Assembly (NCBI GenBank): GCA_020636215.1
Contig: JACJYG010000005.1
Coordinates: forward strand, 1,302,001-1,366,000
Length of the DNA stretch: 64,000 bases
Source: Lewinellaceae bacterium
GTDB taxonomy: Bacteria > Bacteroidota > Bacteroidia > Chitinophagales > Saprospiraceae
Reading direction: 5' to 3'
Of this stretch, positions 18,101 through 25,641 are shown one piece after another. A program made the position numbers and the translations under genes. Position 1 is the stretch's first letter, and each line of letters starts with the position of its first letter. The notes under the pieces were generated by a model that saw only the letters and a list, made by a program, of their open reading frames with translations, made no database searches and was not told the DNA's origin.

Positions 18101-18315
18101 GGTGGGAAAGCAATGGGCTGGTACTGATATCCGTCATGCCGATAGAGGCCATGGTTGGTTGCCAGCCAAAGGTAATGGTCGGCTGTGGCCAATAGCCCAT
18201 TGATCTCTTCGGTTGGCAGCCCTTGCTCTGTATTGAGGTGTTCTACCTGAATATATTGCCCTCCCAGTGATAGGGAAAGCAGCATAGCAAATAGCCCTGG
18301 CAGTATTCTGGTCAT
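15190..18315 (-). CDS. Propeller-type sensor histidine kinase (two-component regulator propeller, Y_Y_Y, LytS-type kinase)
   Basis: 1041 aa. A signal peptide is followed by two-component-regulator propeller repeats (LWLATNHGLYRHDGY, LWLGTNQGLL, IWLGSRDRGLGY) that make a periplasmic sensor, then a Y_Y_Y domain (about 700-765; YQYMLDGLDDNWR), one transmembrane helix (about 785-807), and a His_kinase domain of the LytS type with the phospho-acceptor in MNPHFLFNSLQSIKWYL. The HATPase domain shows FIENAIWHGL and NIRDNGVGR. In Bacteroidota such kinases often sense polysaccharide products or cell-surface cues. It starts 4 bases after the stop of its LytTR regulator, so the two form one operon. Confidence 0.93.
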   Translation of the reverse strand: MTRILPGLFAMLLSLSLGGQYIQVEHLNTEQGLPTEEINGLLATADHYLWLATNHGLYRHDGYQYQPIAFPPPPLGPPSSQAYRIEPMGTEQFYLLFLNHGFGIYNFRSAQFEYFSHEPGDPTSLPSNFVQSIIDDGPQAWLSFDRGGFGRFDKASCTFNQYLPSVLLPAVKRLDETLSLALDPHRPNLLWVSSANGLMAFDKETEQLRHFDNEANGSPLPSASFRQLVIDGKGLLYASTWNDGVWCFDTHQEKWLGALPAGEKAGLTCVNYIGFRQPGELWISDEFLGLFRYSIEGGQLRLAIPSHINEAPVVDPDFRLKSSIMDMEQGPFGVWWGIQRRKGLAAIYPSKQLFPRYHFPEEGRCAARRPNQPYLYINTNGALLYRMDLRTGLLKTIPIDVVGNDALNFSQCQCTPDGRFWLIGREAIYFYEEGARAARPLLLPQIEAALDSAWADSFLWDSQGQLWLGTNQGLLFVAPRQGQSRWITFSDTLESKTTQWRGFTDILESPGGRIWFACDRGFGFTDDNGLTFTRYNFQNPTSKNIEFVNVYALARDSTGRIWLGSRDRGLGYVMDKGPHPQVIQIINTEDGLKSTQVRDIAVDRQGRIWVLQDNGLSRLDPITLKPIQFGAGYGKSLARSFYLSALSDGQMVLGSGSGFHLFYPESIEPDLRFYPVRMEGLRVFDSLYLSDYSLAAKPAIELNYRQNFFTIEFAAPHYGAPGPIQYQYMLDGLDDNWRTAGGNRYAAFSNVWEGDYTFRVRAANSLGEWSDKHVSSLRISITPPWWRTWWFISLVLAVLAGLVYLAYRLRIRAIKKEEALKTAFNRKVAELEMQALRAQMNPHFLFNSLQSIKWYLINHSTAESADYLDKFAQLIRKILQNTDSKLIRLSEELEAMELYLQLEQYRFKGRFDYEIRLEAGVPADFARVPPLLFQPFIENAIWHGLMQKECGKGLLQIQIKKQGEGLLINIRDNGVGREKARLLKSRSASKHQSFGIKLSEGRLETLNRIMGIAAHVKIIDLKNQDQAPSGTLVQIYLPTIL

Positions 18316-18319
18316 ACTT

Positions 18320-19072
18320 TTATACGCTGATCCGGGCCAGATAGTCCAATAATTCTTGCTTCCGGGACCGGGACACTCTCACCTCGTCGCCATTGCTCAT
18401 AATCAGCAATCCATCCTGATGGCGGATGAATTTGGCAATCTCCCTGATATTGACCAGAAAAGAGTGGTGGACGCGCATAAACCCCAAGCCTTCCAAGGCA
18501 TCTTCCATGGCGCCCAGGGTGCGGGTCACACAGAGTTTTTCCTGCGTTTTGAAAAACAAGTCGGTGTAATTGCTATCAGCATGACAGTATACGATGTCCT
18601 TAATATGAACAAGGGTAAAGCCATCAAAAGTAGGTAGAGCGATCTTTTCAATGCTTCCTTGTGAAAGCGCCTGCGTTTGTTCCAACAGCAGGCGGGTTGA
18701 TGTATCGCTGGCTACGCTCACCTGCCGGACACGGCTCAAAGCATCCGCCAGGTCTTTGGCCTGGATAGGCTTGAGCAGATAATGGGCCGCACTGAGTTTG
18801 AAGGCCCGGATAGCAAATTCGTCGTAGGCCGTCGTGAAAATGAGCCTGAAGTTCATATCCGGCAGCGCTTCGAGCATCTCAAAGCCATTCATAAAAGGCA
18901 TGTCCACATCGAGGAAAACCACGTCGGGCTGGAGCCTGGGAATCGCTTCCAGGCCTTCCAGCCCGCTGTGGCACCGGGCCACTACCTCTACGTCTTCCGA
19001 TACCTGATGGATTAGCCATTCCAGGTAATCGAGACTGTCGGTTTCATCTTCAACAAGAATGGCTCGGATCAT
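18320..19072 (-). CDS. LytTR-family response regulator
   Basis: 250 aa. The receiver domain (1-118) has acidic residues E8/D9, the phospho-acceptor Asp55 in VVFLDVDMP and the late Lys in YLLKP. After a linker, the LytTR DNA-binding domain (about 145-245) shows IVYCHADSNYTDLFF and FMRVHHSFLVNI. It should be phosphorylated by the adjacent kinase and bind promoter DNA through the beta-fold LytTR domain. It is the first gene of the pair; the 88 bases upstream must hold the promoter. Target genes are not evident. Confidence 0.94.
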   Translation of the reverse strand: MIRAILVEDETDSLDYLEWLIHQVSEDVEVVARCHSGLEGLEAIPRLQPDVVFLDVDMPFMNGFEMLEALPDMNFRLIFTTAYDEFAIRAFKLSAAHYLLKPIQAKDLADALSRVRQVSVASDTSTRLLLEQTQALSQGSIEKIALPTFDGFTLVHIKDIVYCHADSNYTDLFFKTQEKLCVTRTLGAMEDALEGLGFMRVHHSFLVNIREIAKFIRHQDGLLIMSNGDEVRVSRSRKQELLDYLARISV

Positions 19073-19160
19073 CGTTTTGTTGATTAGGCTATGTTTTTCA
19101 AAAATAACAATTACTGCAGGTTTTCACGGGCCCACCTCATGAAGGGGGGGCGGCAGTTTA

Positions 19161-20762
19161 TTACGCCATTCCTATTGCTTCCAGAGCGCCGTCCTCAAAG
19201 CCTTTAATCCTTCTGGCAACCGGATCCCATTCCACCCGTTTGCCGGTGCGGTAGGCGATGGTGGCCATGTGGGCGGAGATCGCTTCTTCGAAACCTTCCT
19301 CAATTCCCGCACTGACCTTGCCTCCATTTCGGATAACGCTCAGCCATTCCCGCAAGTGCAGGTAGGTGGAATCCACCCGCTTGCCGTCGCGGTAGGTGTA
19401 CATTAACCCCTTATTGGCAAAGTACTTGGCGGTTGCCCCTGTTACGGCGTCAATGCCTTCGGCGGAGGGGTCATAGGCGTAGATCGGTACATCAGGTTGT
19501 ATGATGCCTTCTTCTATCATGGGCAAGTACCGGGTCGAGACGGGGTCGGCATAGACCGCCAGGGCCTGGCCCAGCTGCATGGTGGCGTCATGGCCCATTA
19601 GGAGGGTGCCCCGGTCATATTGGTTGCCCAGGCTGGCGCTGTACAGGAAGGCCATGCCTTTTTCTTTGCCTTCGGCCTGGCTGCTGCCCATAAAGAAATC
19701 AGGATACTCCATGACCACCTGGAAGACATCGGGCACCTCCCGGTTGTCCCGGTGGGTATAGATGCCTCCGGAAGCAGTTACAACGCTGGGAATGCCCATG
19801 TTAAGCAGGCAGTTGATGCGGTCATAGTCGTGGGTTAAAAGGTCGCCGGACAAGCCGGTGCCGTAGGCCCAGTATTTCCGCCAGCGGAACAGCTGTTCGG
19901 CATCGAAAGGAATGCTGGGCGCATTACCCAGAAAACCCTGCCAGTCGACGGTTCGTGGGTTGGCGTCCGGGTGAATGTCGTACTGCCAGGCCCCGACATC
20001 GTCGTTGCGATTGGTGTTGGTTTGAATCAGGGAAATGTGCCCCAGGACGTTTTTGCGAATGATATCCTGAGCAGTGAGGAAGCTCTGAGTCTGCCGGTGC
20101 TGGTGGCCTACCTGGAAGATGGCCTGGGCATTTTTTGCGGTTTCGTAAAGTTCGTAAGTCTCACCCAGTTTGTGGGTCATACATTTTTCCAAATACACGT
20201 GTTTGCCGGCCTGAAGGGCGGCAATCGCAATGGGGGCGTGCCAGTGGTCGGGGGTAGCGATCACGACGGCTTCAATATCCGGGTCATCCAGCATGGCCCG
20301 GTAGTCGCGGTATGCTTTGGCCTGATGCCCGTTTCGGGCGCCGGCGGCGACACCCATTTCAGTCCGCACATCGAAAACATCGCAGATACCAGCGATGCGT
20401 ACATTGAGGTTTTCCTGCTCAAAATAATCCTTCAGCCGGGTGTCGTGCGGCGGCGCCAGGGTGTCATTTTTGATGAGTTCTATCCATTGTGGCGTGGCGT
20501 ACCCCAGGGCGCGCGTCAGGTGCTCACCCCGGCCTCCAAAACCGATGATGCCAATGTTTATTGGGGGCCCGGACATGGGGCCGGAGGGTGGTGGCGCAGC
20601 GGCCTTAACATCGAGTTCCTGGAGTATGCTGTTGCGGATGCGCTTGTCATGAGCGCTCTTGAAGCCGGCGCTGGCAAAAAATACACCGAGTACCGGCAAA
20701 GCGGCCAGCCCCTTGAGGATGTCCCGGCGGGCGATGCCTTTTTTATCTCTATTGTCTTGCAT
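19161..20762 (-). CDS. Tat-exported Gfo/Idh/MocA family oxidoreductase
   Basis: 533 aa from the ATG at 20762; the frame reaches a TTG at 20789 that overlaps the upstream gene. ARRDILKG followed by a hydrophobic stretch is a twin-arginine signal. The NAD(P)-binding domain starts INIGIIGFGGRG and continues to VVIATPDHWHAPIAIAAL; EKCMTHKL supplies the conserved EK-P-type motif with Met/Thr replacing Pro. These secreted members act on sugars or sugar-derived compounds in the periplasm (for example GH109-like or dehydrogenase activity); the exact substrate is unknown. The DoxX gene precedes it by 16 bases, so an operon is likely. Confidence 0.9.
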   Translation of the reverse strand: MQDNRDKKGIARRDILKGLAALPVLGVFFASAGFKSAHDKRIRNSILQELDVKAAAPPPSGPMSGPPINIGIIGFGGRGEHLTRALGYATPQWIELIKNDTLAPPHDTRLKDYFEQENLNVRIAGICDVFDVRTEMGVAAGARNGHQAKAYRDYRAMLDDPDIEAVVIATPDHWHAPIAIAALQAGKHVYLEKCMTHKLGETYELYETAKNAQAIFQVGHQHRQTQSFLTAQDIIRKNVLGHISLIQTNTNRNDDVGAWQYDIHPDANPRTVDWQGFLGNAPSIPFDAEQLFRWRKYWAYGTGLSGDLLTHDYDRINCLLNMGIPSVVTASGGIYTHRDNREVPDVFQVVMEYPDFFMGSSQAEGKEKGMAFLYSASLGNQYDRGTLLMGHDATMQLGQALAVYADPVSTRYLPMIEEGIIQPDVPIYAYDPSAEGIDAVTGATAKYFANKGLMYTYRDGKRVDSTYLHLREWLSVIRNGGKVSAGIEEGFEEAISAHMATIAYRTGKRVEWDPVARRIKGFEDGALEAIGMA

Positions 20763-20778
20763 TTCTTTTGTTTTTTGT

Positions 20779-21345
20779 TCAAGAGGCAATATTGGTTTCC
20801 TGGCTTCGGCGCTGGGCAGGGCTTTGCTCTGCCGGAGCAGAGCCTGAATCAGTACGCGTAAACCAGCGATTCAGCAAGCGGTCCAGCCCAATGATATGGC
20901 TGGTGGGAAAAACGTAGAGTACTGCCAGGGAAAGTAGCTCGATCAGGTTTTTGTTGATAAAAAGATAACTGCCTTCCGTCGGCATGGCATATTGGATACC
21001 GATCAGGGCCGGGTGCGACAGGTAGTAGAAGCCCAGTAACACTATGCCGCCAATGGCTGCCCAACGCGTCAACGCGCCCAGCATCAGTCCAAGGCCCACC
21101 AGGATAAGCCCCCAGACATTCAGGAAGTCAATAACTTCCAGTACGCCGGGGTTAGCCGCCATAGCCTGGAACAAGCCGGAAAATAAGCCTTTGGAGTCGA
21201 CCAGGAAACTGCCGGCCGACCATCCGGGGTTCCACAGTTTGACAATCCCTTCATAGAGAAAGTGCCAGCCGATAGCCAGGCGTAAGAGCACCAGTAAATT
21301 CAACTGCGACGGAGAGTATCGCAGCGCAGAGGCGGGAGTTTTCAT
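20779..21345 (-). CDS. DoxX-like integral membrane protein
   Basis: 188 aa from the ATG at 21345 (MKTPASAL); the frame reaches a TTG at 21369. Four helices with the DoxX-type first helix (LRLAIGWHFLYEGIVKLWNPGW), a GL..G..LGALTRWAA middle and a final hydrophobic helix with NLIELLSLAVLYV. DoxX family members are small quinone- or thiosulfate-linked inner-membrane proteins. In Bacteroidota, a DoxX gene next to a secreted Gfo/Idh/MocA oxidoreductase is a recurrent pair and suggests passing electrons from the periplasmic enzyme to the quinone pool. That link is inference. Confidence 0.85.
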   Translation of the reverse strand: MKTPASALRYSPSQLNLLVLLRLAIGWHFLYEGIVKLWNPGWSAGSFLVDSKGLFSGLFQAMAANPGVLEVIDFLNVWGLILVGLGLMLGALTRWAAIGGIVLLGFYYLSHPALIGIQYAMPTEGSYLFINKNLIELLSLAVLYVFPTSHIIGLDRLLNRWFTRTDSGSAPAEQSPAQRRSQETNIAS

Positions 21346-21359
21346 AACGCATTGTTTTG

Positions 21360-21380
21360 TTACGCGCAAATATTACGCGC
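21360..21380. promoter_or_regulatory. Direct repeat upstream of the DoxX-oxidoreductase operon
   Basis: TTACGCGC occurs at 21360-21367 and again at 21373-21380, 13 bases apart, 15 bases before the DoxX ATG. It could be an operator or a leader element; nothing else supports a particular regulator. Confidence 0.35.
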
Positions 21381-21546
21381 TAATCCTCTGTCCGCCAATG
21401 AGCATTGTCATCCGGAAAGGTTGATATTACGCAGTTTAATCGGAATGGGTAAGCGCCTTGCCCCGGTGAAAACCATTTTCTTACTCCCCCTTGATGAGTC
21501 CTCACATTGCTATAATTTTACAGCTGGATAAATAAAAACCAATGCC

Positions 21547-22098
21547 ATGTTTACCTTCGGGCCAACTACTACGGATGCAAAACTTCAGCAGGTTTTACGC
21601 CTGCAAAAGGCCAACCTGCCGCAGCACATCACTGCTGAAGAAGCCCGTGAACAGGGCTTTGTTACGGTTGATCACACGCTGGAACTGTTGCGGGACATGA
21701 ACACTCCTTATTGCCATAGCGCCGCCTGGAAGGACGAGGAGTTGGCTGGTTACGCACTGGTAATGGAGACGCGCTTTCGCCACCGCATCCCTATCCTTTT
21801 TCCTATGTTTGAATTACTTGATGGCGTTCCCTGGCAGGGCATGCCACTGCGGGAGTGGCGCTATTTTGTTATGGGGCAGGTGTGCGTAGCCAAGCCCTTC
21901 CGCGGGCAAGGCGTATTTGCTGGTTTGTACCTAGACCTGAGGGCCCGCTTATCCGCTCATTTTGACCTGGTCGTCACGGAGATCGCTACACGCAATACTC
22001 GCTCTGTCAAGGCGCATGAGAAAGTGGGGTTTGAAACGCTTCAAAACTATATGGACCCCGGAGGGGAGGAATGGGTGATCGTAGGGTGGAAGTTGTAA
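21547..22098 (+). CDS. GNAT family N-acetyltransferase
   Basis: 183 aa. The acetyl-CoA-binding motif A is MGQVCVAKPFRGQGVFAGLYLDLR, with the family's R/Q-x-x-G-x-G/A pattern in RGQGVF; the following ITEIA-type strand (VVTEIATRNTRS) and VGFETL end are also standard. It would transfer an acetyl group to a small amine or protein N-terminus in the cytoplasm; the substrate is not predictable. The ATG is the first in the frame. It is divergent from the DoxX operon and 42 bases ahead of the DUF5916 gene. Confidence 0.88.
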   Translation: MFTFGPTTTDAKLQQVLRLQKANLPQHITAEEAREQGFVTVDHTLELLRDMNTPYCHSAAWKDEELAGYALVMETRFRHRIPILFPMFELLDGVPWQGMPLREWRYFVMGQVCVAKPFRGQGVFAGLYLDLRARLSAHFDLVVTEIATRNTRSVKAHEKVGFETLQNYMDPGGEEWVIVGWKL

Positions 22099-22140
22099 AT
22101 TTCCTATCTTCACGCCTTTATTTTCTAAGCCGGAACTACT

Positions 22141-24417
22141 ATGAAAGCTCTAATCGCCCTGGCCGTCTTTTTATATGCGGCTCTTGATATTGCCTTCGGA
22201 CAGACAACGGGTTCAACGGATTCCCCTTATTCCATTACTATCAGAAAAGCGGAAGGGCCTATACTGCTCGATGGAATGCTTGATGAACCTGCCTGGGAGG
22301 CTGCGCAGGTAGCCGGCAATTTTTTTCAAAATTTCCCATTTGACACCTCTTACGCCAGCCTGCAAACGGAAGTTCGCCTGCTCTTTGATGAAGGTTTCCT
22401 CTACGTGGGGGCCGTCGTTCACCAAGCGCGAGCCGATTATATCATTGCATCTCTTAAACGGGATTTCGTCAGTGGCCCCACCGATGAATTCGCCATTAAT
22501 TTTGATCCCTTCCTGGATAAAGTAAACGGCTTCCACTTTGCTGTTTCTCCCTACAATGTACAACGTGAGGGCTTGATTGATAATGGTAAAAACATTCCCA
22601 CCGACTGGGATAACAAGTGGTATTCCGAAGTGCGCAACTATGAGGACCACTGGGTAGTGGAAATGGCGATCCCTTTCAAAACCTTACGCTACAAGCGGGC
22701 GGAAGGGGCTAATACCTGGCGGGTCAATTTTGTCCGAACCTCCGTTCGGCAGAACGAGCGGTCGAGCTGGGTGCCGGTGCCCCGTCAATTTGAAGCCAAT
22801 GACCTGGCCTTCACCGGACTCTTGGAGTGGGAAGGCCAGCCCCCCAAGCCGGGTATGAATATTTCTCTGATCCCCTACTTGTCCGGTAGCATGGAAAGAG
22901 ACTTTGAGTTTAAGTTGCCGGGCGAGCAAAAACTCAATGCCGGAGGTGACGCCAAAATATCTATTACCCCATCACTCAACCTGGACCTGACTTTCAATCC
23001 GGATTTTTCGCAGGTAGAAGTAGACCGGCAATTGACGAACCTGAGCCGGTTCGAGCTCTTCTTTCCCGAGCGGCGACAATTTTTTCTTGAAAATGAAGAC
23101 CTTTTCAGCCGTTTTGGATTTCCCAACAGCCGCCCCTTCTTCAGCCGCCGTATTGGCTTGGCCCGGGGCATTATCAGCAGGACAACCACCGACGGGCAAC
23201 TGGTGGAAGTGGAACGCAGCCTGAATGTACCCATCATCGCCGGCGCCCGATTGAGCGGTAAGCTTGACAATAACTGGCGCATTGGTTTGCTCAATATGCA
23301 AACGGCAAGGGTGAAGGACATCGATCTCAACCCTGCCAACTATTCGGTGGGGGTGCTGCAGCGCAAAGTCTTCGACCGCTCTTACGTAGGCGCTGTTTTT
23401 GTCAATAAAGAAAACTTTACGCCCAATGGAGATGGCGGTTATAAACTGGATGGCGGTGCTTACAACCGGGTGGCAGGACTGGAATACAACCTGTTTTCAA
23501 AAGACAATAAGTGGGAGGCGGAAATGTTCTACCATCGCTCTTTTTCCAATGGAGACAACCGGGATGCACAGGCCGCAGCGCTCTTCCTGGGGCATTATAC
23601 CCGCCACTGGACCATCTTTTTACCCTCCCAGTATGTTGGGGAAAATCATCGGGCTGACGTAGGCTTCGTGCCGCGAACGGGTTTCCTGAATTATGGGCCC
23701 CGGATCACTTACAACATTTTTCCCAAAAACCCCTGGCTGGCAAAACGAATCATCCTCATAGGGCTTACAGCCGGAACCGAGTTCACCCTAAATAAAGCCA
23801 ATGATTTTCGGGTGACCGACCGAAGCCTGACCCCGAGTGTGTCATTGGAATTTCCGGGGCGGAGCAAGTTTTTTGTGTCGGCTAACCAGGAATATACCTA
23901 CCTGTTTTTTCCTTTTGATCCAACCAATAGCGGAGGAGAACCGCTTCCCGTGGACTCGGACTATACTTACCATTCTATTGGTTTCGGTTTTGATTCCGAT
24001 GTCCGCAAGCGGTTTTACTATGATATTGGGGTTAGCACCGGCCAGTATTTTAATGGGAATATTTTCCAGATGGAAGGCTCCTTCAGCTACCGCTGGCAGC
24101 CTTACGGCATCATTGCCCTGAGTTATACTTATAACGACATCCGATTGCCAGATCCCTATAACAGCGCCGATTTCTGGTTGGTGGGCCCCCGGGCGGAGTT
24201 ATCCTTCTCGCGTAGTCTTTTCTTCAGCACCTTTCTGCAATACAATACCCAGGCCAACAACGTCAACATCAATAGCCGTCTGCAGTGGCGCTTCCGGCCA
24301 GTATCCGATATCTTCCTGGTTTATACCGACAATTATTACTCCGACCAGTTCTTTCAGGATCCGCGTACCAAAAACCGGGCGTTGGTGCTGAAGGTGACTT
24401 ACTGGCTCAATCTTTAG
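22141..24417 (+). CDS. DUF5916 outer-membrane protein with CBM9-like domain
   Basis: 758 aa. A signal peptide ends near 21. Residues 30-220 look like a carbohydrate-binding family 9-like domain (ILLDGMLDEPAWEAA, then VRLLFDEGFLYVGAVV). From about 240 the protein is rich in alternating hydrophobic strands ending in an aromatic-rich C-terminus, and has the strongly conserved NPDFSQVEVDRQLTNLSRFE and FFPERRQFFLE blocks of DUF5916. The family is a predicted outer-membrane beta-barrel of unknown function, common in marine Bacteroidota. Glycan binding or uptake is an inference from the CBM9-like part. The stop is followed by CTGAATGG, the unit of the repeat at 24502. Confidence 0.9.
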   Translation: MKALIALAVFLYAALDIAFGQTTGSTDSPYSITIRKAEGPILLDGMLDEPAWEAAQVAGNFFQNFPFDTSYASLQTEVRLLFDEGFLYVGAVVHQARADYIIASLKRDFVSGPTDEFAINFDPFLDKVNGFHFAVSPYNVQREGLIDNGKNIPTDWDNKWYSEVRNYEDHWVVEMAIPFKTLRYKRAEGANTWRVNFVRTSVRQNERSSWVPVPRQFEANDLAFTGLLEWEGQPPKPGMNISLIPYLSGSMERDFEFKLPGEQKLNAGGDAKISITPSLNLDLTFNPDFSQVEVDRQLTNLSRFELFFPERRQFFLENEDLFSRFGFPNSRPFFSRRIGLARGIISRTTTDGQLVEVERSLNVPIIAGARLSGKLDNNWRIGLLNMQTARVKDIDLNPANYSVGVLQRKVFDRSYVGAVFVNKENFTPNGDGGYKLDGGAYNRVAGLEYNLFSKDNKWEAEMFYHRSFSNGDNRDAQAAALFLGHYTRHWTIFLPSQYVGENHRADVGFVPRTGFLNYGPRITYNIFPKNPWLAKRIILIGLTAGTEFTLNKANDFRVTDRSLTPSVSLEFPGRSKFFVSANQEYTYLFFPFDPTNSGGEPLPVDSDYTYHSIGFGFDSDVRKRFYYDIGVSTGQYFNGNIFQMEGSFSYRWQPYGIIALSYTYNDIRLPDPYNSADFWLVGPRAELSFSRSLFFSTFLQYNTQANNVNINSRLQWRFRPVSDIFLVYTDNYYSDQFFQDPRTKNRALVLKVTYWLNL

Positions 24418-24420
24418 GGG

Positions 24421-24525
24421 CTGAATGGTAAATGGCCGCATGGCTAGCCTGCGGTGTGGCTACTTGGAGAATCCTTTGTACAGCCATCCACACCATCCAC
24501 ACCATTCAGCCATTCAGCCATTCAA
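24421..24525. repeat. CTGAATGG-type units as inverted copies between convergent genes
   Basis: CTGAATGG follows the plus gene's stop (24421-24428). Three complementary CCATTCAR units (24502-24525) cover the end of the minus gene, preceded by two CACACCATC-type 9-mers. The minus gene's TGA at 24514-24516 is inside a unit. Confidence 0.7.
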
Positions 24526-25395
24526 AACCACCCCTTCTGGCCGTTGGCGTTTCCAGCGTTTGTGCGTCCATAGCCAGTATTGAGGTGCTTCCCGGATGAG
24601 GGCCTCTAATAGCTGTGTGTGCTTTTGGGTAATAGAACCATGTGGCGCCTGGGCAGGTTCTTCCTCCACTATGGTGAATTCCATTTCGTAATGGCCCCGG
24701 CGTGGTTTTCTGATCTTTCCAAAAACCACCGGAAAGTTGTATTCGCGGGCATATTTTTCAGCGCCGAACAGTATGCCGGTTTCCTGATTGAGAAAGCGCA
24801 TCCAATAAGCCTGATAGCTGTTGGCGGGAGATTGGTCGGTCGCAAAGAGGGTAGCGGTGAGCCGGTGGGTATTGTTGGCGAAAAATGATTTGGTCTCTTT
24901 TTTGGGAATCATTTCCATGCTAAAGCGGCTTCGGGAATGCTGCAGCTTTTGATCGAAGAAAGCATTGGCCAGTGGTTTATAGATGCCTACTACCGTATAA
25001 TTTTCCTGGATACCGAAAGCGACAGCAGCTAATTCCCAGTTGTTGTAATGGCCGGCGGCGATAATCAGGCTTCGGCCCTGTTGCGCAAATTTTTCGATCA
25101 ATTCCGGATTGACTACTGTACACCGGCGCAGGATTTCTTCTTTGGGCATACTGAACATTCGTATGGACTCGATCAGCAGGTCGCAGAAATGAGCGTAAAA
25201 CTTCCTGGCAATAACTTTGATTTCCGGTTCGCTTTTTTCCGGGAAAGCATTCCGAAGATTGTTCAAAACAACCTTTTTTCGAAAGCCAACCAATCGATAG
25301 AGCACCAGATGGAGCAGGTCTGAAAGCCGGTATAACACGAATAACGGCAAGAGCGAAAGGGGCTTTAGGAGGATATAGTATAATAATTTTGCCAT
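24514..25395 (-). CDS. Lysophospholipid / lipid A-type acyltransferase (LpxL-like)
   Basis: 293 aa from the ATG at 25395 (MAKLLYYILLKP). The frame runs open to 25875, but that extension overlaps the divergent surface-protein gene and looks non-native. An N-terminal hydrophobic anchor is followed by NNLRNAFPEKS and the catalytic HxxxxE motif in AAGHYNNWE. ATDQSPAN, FGAEKYAREYNFPVVFG and YWLWTHKRWKRQRP are typical of the LpxL/HtrB family, which adds secondary acyl chains to lipid A at the inner membrane. Its last residues (VVLNG) come from the CTGAATGG repeat. Bacteroidota often carry one such gene; acyl specificity is unknown. Confidence 0.9.
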   Translation of the reverse strand: MAKLLYYILLKPLSLLPLFVLYRLSDLLHLVLYRLVGFRKKVVLNNLRNAFPEKSEPEIKVIARKFYAHFCDLLIESIRMFSMPKEEILRRCTVVNPELIEKFAQQGRSLIIAAGHYNNWELAAVAFGIQENYTVVGIYKPLANAFFDQKLQHSRSRFSMEMIPKKETKSFFANNTHRLTATLFATDQSPANSYQAYWMRFLNQETGILFGAEKYAREYNFPVVFGKIRKPRRGHYEMEFTIVEEEPAQAPHGSITQKHTQLLEALIREAPQYWLWTHKRWKRQRPEGVVLNG

Positions 25396-25641
25396 ACTGC
25401 TTTTAGTCAAATTAAAGCGCAAGGTAAAAAAAGCTTGACACACTGGCTCGACGGGCAAGGGGAATTGCCGGGCCGAATGCAATAGCAGGCTGTCTGTTGC
25501 CGGGCAACATCGGTAGAACCGTAATATATTTTGGGTACGGGCGTTTACCTTTGGCAGTACGACAGCGGTATCTCTATGGCTTTTCTGTTCGTAATTCTGC
25601 ATACTTACTCTAACTTTGCGGCAAATTTGAAATAGAGTCCT

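Noticed and set aside
19971..20861. A 296-codon plus-strand frame
   Set aside because: Antisense to the oxidoreductase and DoxX genes, which have clear motifs.
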